DNA of 54,525 bases from Photobacterium rosenbergii (GTDB lineage Bacteria > Pseudomonadota > Gammaproteobacteria > Enterobacterales > Vibrionaceae), in NCBI RefSeq assembly GCF_003026455.1, contig NZ_PYMB01000026.1, positions 1-54,525 on the forward strand, given 5' to 3'. Position 1 is the first letter of the stretch. The number at the start of each line of letters is the position of its first letter. Under the pieces are notes generated by a model that had not been told where the DNA came from, did no database searches, and worked only from the letters and a program-made list of their open reading frames with translations. The position numbers and the translations under genes are program-made. This document shows positions 49,891-54,525 of this stretch, one piece after another.

Positions 49891-50790
49891 ATGGCAAATA
49901 CTTTTTCGCTTATCCTGGTGCTGGCAACATTGGTGACCGGGATCATTTGGGCTTTGGATAAATTTATCTGGGCGCCAAAACGTCAATTGAAAATTGAAGC
50001 GGCGGCAGCCAATGCCGGCGATCAGGTGGATGCTAAAACCCTACAGGCCGTGGCACCGCAACCGAGTTGGGTAGAATCTGCCAGCTCGATGTTTCCGGTG
50101 ATCGCGCTCATTATGGTATTTCGCTCATTTATTTATGAGCCGTTCCAGATCCCATCCGGTTCGATGATGCCAACCTTGCTGGTTGGTGATTTTATTCTGG
50201 TTGAGAAGTTTGCCTATGGTCTGAAAGACCCGGTTTTCCGTCATCAAATGATTGAAACCGGTGAGCCAGAGCGTGGTGATATCGTGGTATTCAAGTACCC
50301 GCCTCAGCCAAACATCGATTACATCAAGCGTGTTGTTGGCTTGCCGGGCGATACCGTTCGCTACAGTGCCCACAAGCAAATTTGTGTGGCAGCGAAAGGG
50401 TCTAACGAGTGTAAGCCAGTACCGTTGACAGAGATGACCGACAGCGAATTTAGCCAGGGTATGACCCGTTTGGTGCAGTTCAACGAGCAGTTGGGCGAGC
50501 ATGAGCACCAAATCCTAGTTCATCCGCTTAAGCGTGACCGTACATTGGCTTATCAGCCACGTCCGGGTGTTAGCGAGTGGGTGGTACCAGAAGGCCAGTA
50601 CTTCGTGATGGGTGACAACCGCGACAACAGTGCAGATAGCCGTTACTGGGGCTTCGTACCTGAAGCTAACCTAGTGGGCAAAGCGGTCGGGATCTGGATC
50701 AGCTTTGAGTTTGAACGAGGTGCTGACAGTGCACTTCCATCTTGGATTCCTACCGGTGTGCGATTCAGTCGCATCGGTGGCATAAACTGA
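49891..50790 (+). CDS. lepB: signal peptidase I
   Basis: An inner-membrane serine/lysine protease that removes signal peptides from exported proteins. The 299-residue chain has N-terminal transmembrane segments near residues 5-23 and about 66-85. The catalytic serine is in PSGSMMPTLLVGDFI and the lysine in DYIKRVVGLPGD. The C-terminal GDNRDNSADSRYWGFVP motif is typical. The gene is in the order lepA-lepB-rnc-era, and a GGAAG ribosome site precedes it. It acts on the signal sequences of the exported proteins found in this window. Confidence 0.96.
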   Translation: MANTFSLILVLATLVTGIIWALDKFIWAPKRQLKIEAAAANAGDQVDAKTLQAVAPQPSWVESASSMFPVIALIMVFRSFIYEPFQIPSGSMMPTLLVGDFILVEKFAYGLKDPVFRHQMIETGEPERGDIVVFKYPPQPNIDYIKRVVGLPGDTVRYSAHKQICVAAKGSNECKPVPLTEMTDSEFSQGMTRLVQFNEQLGEHEHQILVHPLKRDRTLAYQPRPGVSEWVVPEGQYFVMGDNRDNSADSRYWGFVPEANLVGKAVGIWISFEFERGADSALPSWIPTGVRFSRIGGIN

Positions 50791-50800
50791 TCGGGAAAAA

Positions 50801-51475
50801 ATGACCACTCCTGCAAACAGACTTCAGCGTAAGCTGGGTTACCAATTTAACAATCTAGACTTGCTGACTTTGGCGCTGACACACCGCAGTGCCAACGGGA
50901 CACACAACGAACGCCTTGAGTTCCTGGGTGACTCGATCCTCAGCTTCGTGATCGCTGACGACCTTTACCACCGCTTCCCGGCAGTGGATGAGGGTGATAT
51001 GAGCCGCATGCGTGCCACCTTGGTGCGTGGTAAAACATTGGCAGAGCTGGGTCGTGAGTTCGACTTAGGTGATCACTTGCTGCTTGGCCCCGGTGAGCTT
51101 AAGAGCGGTGGTTTCCGCCGTGATTCGATCTTGGCCGACTGTGTTGAGGCAATCATCGGTGCTATCTACCTTGATAGTGATATCGAAAATGTCCGTGGTA
51201 TCGTGCTGCGTTGGTACCAGTCTCGCCTTGAAACGATCAAGCCGGGTATCAACCAGAAAGATCCAAAAACCCGCCTGCAGGAATGCCTGCAGGGGCGTCG
51301 CCAGCCATTGCCAGTTTATACTGTGACTAAGGTACATGGTGAGGCACACAACCAAGAGTTTACGGTGCAGTGTGAAGTGGCAGGTTTGGAGAAACCTGTT
51401 ATCGGTAAAGGCGGCAGTCGGCGCAAGGCAGAGCAGGCAGCGGCAGAAATTGCACTTAAGCAGTTGGAATCATGA
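50801..51475 (+). CDS. rnc: ribonuclease III
   Basis: RNase III cleaves double-stranded RNA, including the pre-rRNA. The 224-residue protein has the catalytic ERLEFLGDSILSFVIAD motif with the acidic residues, and a C-terminal dsRNA-binding domain (residues about 150-222; PVIGKGGSRRKAEQAAAEIALKQL). It starts 10 bases after lepB and overlaps era by 4 bases, the conserved rnc-era-recO order. Confidence 0.97.
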   Translation: MTTPANRLQRKLGYQFNNLDLLTLALTHRSANGTHNERLEFLGDSILSFVIADDLYHRFPAVDEGDMSRMRATLVRGKTLAELGREFDLGDHLLLGPGELKSGGFRRDSILADCVEAIIGAIYLDSDIENVRGIVLRWYQSRLETIKPGINQKDPKTRLQECLQGRRQPLPVYTVTKVHGEAHNQEFTVQCEVAGLEKPVIGKGGSRRKAEQAAAEIALKQLES

Positions 51476-52377
51476 CAGATAAGCAACATTGTGGCTTTAT
51501 TGCCATCGTCGGTCGCCCGAACGTTGGTAAATCGACGCTCCTGAACCGTTTGGTCGGCCAGAAGCTCTCTATCACTTCGCGTAAACCCCAGACTACACGC
51601 CACCGCATTATGGGTGTTGATACCCGTGACGGTTATCAGGCGGTTTACGTTGATACCCCGGGTCTTCACATCGAAGAAAAGCGTACCATCAACCGTTTGA
51701 TGAACCGTGCAGCTAGCAGTTCGTTGACCGATGTTGAGTTGGTGCTGTTCTTGGTTGACGGCACTATGTGGACCAAAGACGACGAGATGGTACTCAACAA
51801 GCTGGCCAAGTCGGGCCTGCGTACGGTGCTGTTGGTCAACAAGGTCGACAATGTCAAAGACAAACATGAGCTGTTCCCGCACCTGCAGGAGCTGTCGAGC
51901 AAGATGGAATTTGTCGATGTGGTGCCGGTATCGGCGAAGCATGGCACTAACATCGATGCGGTTGAAAAGATCGTTCGTGAACACTTGCCGGAATGTGAGT
52001 ACTACTTCCCTGAAGAGTATGTAACAGACCGCTCCCAGCGTTTCATGGCATCAGAGATCATCCGTGAGAAGCTGATGCGCTTTACCGGTGACGAGCTTCC
52101 GTACTCTATCACGGTAGAAATCGAGCGCTTTGACTACAACCCGGATACCGACGGCTTTGATATCAATGGCCTGATCCTGGTTGAGCGTAAGGGCCAGAAG
52201 AAAATGGTGATCGGCAAGGGTGGTGACAAGATCAAGACCATCGGCCGTGAAGCACGTATCGACATGGAAGACCTATTCGAGCGCAAGGTTTACCTTGAGC
52301 TATGGGTGAAAGTGAAATCCGGTTGGGCGGATGACGAACGTGCCCTGCGTAGCCTAGGCTATATTGACGATCTATAA
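51472..52377 (+). CDS. era: GTPase Era, 16S rRNA-binding
   Basis: Era binds the 3' end of 16S rRNA and is needed for 30S maturation. The 301-residue protein has G1 GRPNVGKST, G3 DTPGLH, G4 NKVD in the N-terminal domain, and a C-terminal KH domain (EIIREKLMRFTGDELPYSITVEIE; MVIGKGGDKIKTIGREAR). Start overlaps rnc (ATGA). recO follows after 8 bases. Confidence 0.97.
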   Translation: MTDKQHCGFIAIVGRPNVGKSTLLNRLVGQKLSITSRKPQTTRHRIMGVDTRDGYQAVYVDTPGLHIEEKRTINRLMNRAASSSLTDVELVLFLVDGTMWTKDDEMVLNKLAKSGLRTVLLVNKVDNVKDKHELFPHLQELSSKMEFVDVVPVSAKHGTNIDAVEKIVREHLPECEYYFPEEYVTDRSQRFMASEIIREKLMRFTGDELPYSITVEIERFDYNPDTDGFDINGLILVERKGQKKMVIGKGGDKIKTIGREARIDMEDLFERKVYLELWVKVKSGWADDERALRSLGYIDDL

Positions 52378-52385
52378 GGTAGCGA

Positions 52386-53096
52386 ATGGAAGGGCTTCAG
52401 CGTTGTTTTGTCCTTCATACTCGTCCTTATAGCGAGACGAGCCTGATCCTCGACGTCTTTAGCGAGGACTCAGGCCGTCTTACCCTTCTTTCGAAGGGGG
52501 CGCGCCGCAAGCGCTCCAACCTCAAAGGGGCGCTCCAGCCTTTTACCCCACTCTTCATGAAATGGTCCGGCAAGGGCAGCATGCCCGTATTAACCCATGC
52601 CGAGCCGATCAGTATCGGCCTGCCTATGCGCAGCTATATCCTTTATTCTGCCATGTACGTCAACGAGTTGTTGGCAAGGGTGCTGGAAACCGATACCCCT
52701 TATCCTGTGCTGTTTCTGGATTACCTGAATGTGCTGCGTGAGTTGGCACAGGCGGAGAATCCAGAGCCTGCACTACGCCGTTTTGAACTGGCTTTGCTGG
52801 ATCATCTCGGCTATGGTGTGGACTTCCTCCATTGTGCGGGCAGCGGCCTGCCGGTGGATGACACCATGACTTATAACTACCGGGAACAGCGCGGGTTTAT
52901 TGCCTCGCTGACGGTCGGCCAGCTGACCTTCACCGGTGGACAACTCAAGGCGATTGCCGCAAGGCGGTTCGAGAACCCGGATCAGCTCCGGGCAGCGAAG
53001 CGCTTTACCCGTATCGCCCTGAAGCCTTATCTTGGCGGCAAACCATTAAAAAGCAGGGAATTGTTTATCCCTAGAGGAAGGAGTACCGGAAAATGA
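52386..53096 (+). CDS. recO: DNA repair protein RecO
   Basis: RecO cooperates with RecF and RecR to load RecA on SSB-coated gaps. It is 236 residues with an N-terminal OB fold (VLHTRPYSETSLILDVFSEDSGRLTLLSKGARRKRSNLKGALQPF) and an alpha-helical domain with LNVLRELAQAENPEPALRRFELALLDHLGYG. The typical RecO zinc-finger cysteines are not apparent, as in E. coli RecO. It overlaps pdxJ by 4 bases. Confidence 0.95.
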   Translation: MEGLQRCFVLHTRPYSETSLILDVFSEDSGRLTLLSKGARRKRSNLKGALQPFTPLFMKWSGKGSMPVLTHAEPISIGLPMRSYILYSAMYVNELLARVLETDTPYPVLFLDYLNVLRELAQAENPEPALRRFELALLDHLGYGVDFLHCAGSGLPVDDTMTYNYREQRGFIASLTVGQLTFTGGQLKAIAARRFENPDQLRAAKRFTRIALKPYLGGKPLKSRELFIPRGRSTGK

Positions 53097-53824
53097 ACAA
53101 CATCTTACTCGGCGTGAATATCGACCATATTGCGACTCTACGTAATGCCCGTGGCACCCGTTATCCTGATCCGGTGCACGCGGCTGAGGTGGCTGAGCGT
53201 GCCGGAGCAGACGGTATTACCATCCACCTGCGCGAAGACCGCCGCCATATTACCGATCGCGACGTACGCATCCTGCGCGAGACTATCCAGACCCGCATGA
53301 ACCTTGAAATGGCCGTGACCGATGAGATGGTCCAGATCGCGCTGGATACCAAACCGGAATTCGTTTGCCTGGTACCAGAGAAGCGTGAAGAGCTGACTAC
53401 CGAAGGCGGCTTGGATGTGGCGGGCCAGCTAGAGAAAATCAAAGCGGCAACGGCAACGCTGAGTGAAGCTGGAATCAAAGTGTCTCTGTTTATCGATGCA
53501 GACCGTGCCCAGATTGATGCGGCAGTTGCCTGCGGCGCGCCTTACATCGAGCTACATACCGGTCATTACGCTGATGCCGAAACAGAAGAAGAGCAACAGG
53601 CAGAGCTGAAGAAGATTGCTGCGGCTGCAAGTTACGCTGACGATCAGGGTATCAAGGTCAACGCTGGCCATGGTCTGACTTACCACAACGTCAAGCCAAT
53701 CGCGGCGTTGCCTGAACTGTACGAGCTCAATATCGGCCACTCTATCATTGGCCGTGCGGTGTTTGATGGTTTGGAAAAAGCGGTTGCAGATATGCGCGCT
53801 GAAATGCTGAGTGCCCGCCGCTAA
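53093..53824 (+). CDS. pdxJ: pyridoxine 5'-phosphate synthase
   Basis: PdxJ condenses deoxyxylulose-5-phosphate with 3-amino-1-hydroxyacetone-1-phosphate to make pyridoxine 5'-phosphate. The 243-residue TIM barrel has LGVNIDHIATLRNARGTRYPDP, the HLREDRRHI segment, ELHTGHYAD, VNAGHGLTYHNVKPIA and the C-terminal HSIIGRAVFDGL. It shares overlapping starts and stops with recO (4 bases) and acpS (1 base, TAATG). It complements epd elsewhere in the window. Confidence 0.97.
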   Translation: MNNILLGVNIDHIATLRNARGTRYPDPVHAAEVAERAGADGITIHLREDRRHITDRDVRILRETIQTRMNLEMAVTDEMVQIALDTKPEFVCLVPEKREELTTEGGLDVAGQLEKIKAATATLSEAGIKVSLFIDADRAQIDAAVACGAPYIELHTGHYADAETEEEQQAELKKIAAAASYADDQGIKVNAGHGLTYHNVKPIAALPELYELNIGHSIIGRAVFDGLEKAVADMRAEMLSARR

Positions 53825-54204
53825 TGGCCATTGTTGGCCTAGGAACAGACATCGCCGATATCGAGCGGGTGGAGAAAGCCTTCGCCCGTACCGGCGATGC
53901 CTTTGCCCAGCGCCTGCTGGCCCCGAGTGAGTACGAGGTTTACCAATCCTTCAAACAGCAGGGCCGCTATTTGGCCAAGCGCTTTGCGGTCAAGGAAGCA
54001 GCCTCGAAAGCACTGGGCACAGGTATTGCCTGCGGGGTCACCTTCCACGATTTCACCGTGACCAACGACGAGCGCGGCAAGCCCCTGCTAGCCTTGTCGG
54101 GCAAGGCCGCAGAGCTAGCTGAAGCAATGGGCGTAAACCACGTCCACTTGACGATTGCCGACGAGAAGAAGTACGCAGTCGCGACGGTGGTGTTGGAAAC
54201 CTAA
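53824..54204 (+). CDS. acpS: holo-[acyl-carrier-protein] synthase
   Basis: AcpS transfers 4'-phosphopantetheine from CoA to acyl carrier protein. At 126 residues it is full length. The conserved GLGTDIADIERVEKA (Asp metal ligand) and RFAVKEAASKALGTGI motifs are present. It is the last gene of the run lepA-lepB-rnc-era-recO-pdxJ-acpS, and starts within the pdxJ stop codon. It is followed by a terminator at 54258. Confidence 0.97.
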   Translation: MAIVGLGTDIADIERVEKAFARTGDAFAQRLLAPSEYEVYQSFKQQGRYLAKRFAVKEAASKALGTGIACGVTFHDFTVTNDERGKPLLALSGKAAELAEAMGVNHVHLTIADEKKYAVATVVLET

Positions 54205-54400
54205 AGCGGCACTGGGAAGAGCGGGTCCTAGGCTCTGGGGCAGAGCAAAGAGCTAAAAAAAGCGAGTCGGTTGACTCGCTTTTTTGTATGGCACTTGGAC
54301 CTAGGAAGGGATGGCCCTTGGTCCTTGGAAAAGTAGCAAGAGCTAAATATAAGGGTGAAGAACTTGATGTCGAAGCGCTACTAGTAAACAGTTTTTGCAC
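54205..54400. repeat. low-complexity intergenic tract, second copy of the 16660 family
   Basis: This tract contains CCTAGG, GGTCCTAGGCTCTGGGGCAG, GGCACTTGGACCTAGG and, near 54330, the 14-mer GGTCCTTGGAAAAG found exactly in the sprT-metK gap. It continues with AAGAGC...GAAGAACTTGA, aligned with the tract at 16680-16735. The terminator at 54258-54285 is embedded. There is no convincing coding frame. The IS-like element begins immediately after. Confidence 0.65.
54258..54285 (+). terminator. intrinsic terminator after acpS
   Basis: AAAAGCGAGTC (54258-54268) pairs with GACTCGCTTTT (54273-54283) with loop GGTT and T-run. The A-run before makes it also usable in the other direction. Confidence 0.92.
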
Positions 54401-54424
54401 CTGATGTGACTCCCTAAAAGTAGA

Positions 54425-54450
54425 CACCTCTTTATCAGGAATAAGAGGTG
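54425..54450 (+). promoter_or_regulatory. hairpin masking the transposase ribosome-binding site
   Basis: CACCTCTT (54425-54432) pairs perfectly with AAGAGGTG (54443-54450). The right arm contains the AAGAGG Shine-Dalgarno sequence 6-7 bases before the ATG at 54456. A transcript that reads in from outside would form this hairpin and block translation. This is a common control in insertion sequences, inferred here from structure. Confidence 0.6.
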
Positions 54451-54455
54451 TTCAT

Positions 54456-54525
54456 ATGAAAGTTGTAAGTCGACGAAGTTTTTCTGATGAGTTTAAGCTT
54501 GCTGCAGTTCAAGAATCTATCGATT
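54456..54525 (+). CDS. IS3-family OrfA-type transposase, N-terminal fragment (cut by window edge)
   Basis: Twenty-three codons are visible: MKVVSRRSFSDEFKLAA and onward. The RR-(S/Y)-(F/Y)-S-x-EFK-x-x-AV pattern is characteristic of the helix-turn-helix start of IS3-type OrfA proteins. The ATG lies six bases after the ribosome site in the hairpin. The gene runs out of the window, so its integrity is unknown. Confidence 0.75.
   Translation, partial: MKVVSRRSFSDEFKLAAVQESID

Larger units (their letters stand above)
54402..54525 (+). mobile_element. left end of an IS3-like insertion sequence (cut by window edge)
   Basis: The segment TGATGTGACTCCCTAAAAGT resembles IS3-family terminal repeats, which begin TG and contain a C-rich block, followed by a hairpin, an RBS and an ATG of an OrfA-like transposase. 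The exact end (54402 or 54405) cannot be defined without the right end and target duplication, which are outside the window. Confidence 0.7.

Noticed and set aside
51270..51296. Repeated CCTGCAGG motif in rnc
   Set aside because: It encodes the conserved LQE-LQG part of RNase III, so the repeat is a coincidence of coding.

Overview
The window is a chromosomal segment of a gammaproteobacterium, almost certainly of the Vibrionaceae. A Photobacterium-like species is my best guess, but the genus is not proven. The evidence is the run of proteins closely resembling Vibrio and E. coli orthologues, the E. coli-like order of the gene blocks, an NqrM-type protein (Na+-NQR maturation), and roughly 50% GC outside one AT-rich gene. 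Nearly everything is core housekeeping DNA. Accessory content is limited to one AT-rich membrane glycosyltransferase gene, a small three-gene redox-type cassette, several families of intergenic repeats, and the left end of an IS3-like element at the right edge.

Layout from left to right: a tRNA cluster (Thr partial, Asn, Phe); mltC-yggX-mutY (minus) diverging from trmB, glutaminase and a small exported protein; hemW-rdgB, a DUF4426 protein and yggS-proC-yggT-yggU (minus); pilT-pilU (plus); ruvX-yqgE-gshB-rsmE-sprT (minus); metK diverging from tktA; an AT-rich GT87-like gene; the epd-pgk-fbaA glycolytic block and mscS; a ProX-like deacylase, argO diverging from argP, and yggE; serA-rpiA-fau-6S RNA-zapA (minus); ygfB-ubiH-ubiI; a lone gcvH; a divergent intergenic region carrying a 26-bp perfect palindrome ahead of a DUF134 regulator, a NifX/NafY-like protein and an NqrM-like protein; ygfZ-ybaK-lysR (minus); sdhE-ygfX; nadB diverging from rpoE-rseA-rseB-rseC; then lepA-lepB-rnc-era-recO-pdxJ-acpS.

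Functionally, the window joins central carbon metabolism (tktA, epd, pgk, fbaA, rpiA, serA, gcvH), one-carbon and methionine metabolism (metK, fau), ubiquinone synthesis (ubiH, ubiI), Fe-S, flavin and redox maintenance (yggX, ygfZ, sdhE, nadB, gshB, NqrM-like), envelope stress (rpoE-rseABC, lepB, mltC), twitching motors (pilT, pilU) and translation or RNA quality control (trmB, rsmE, ruvX, lepA, rnc, era). The usual E. coli neighbours endA (between rsmE and sprT) and pepP (between ygfB and ubiH) are absent, and gcvH stands without gcvT or gcvP.

The signals most worth following are: the DUF134/NifX-like/NqrM-like operon with its palindrome; a pair of inverted-repeat intergenic elements, each lying between convergent genes; a family of low-complexity tracts and short tandem repeats beside terminators; and a tandem array of MetJ-box-like octamers downstream of a metK promoter. 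I saw no CRISPR array, prophage, defence system or replication origin.
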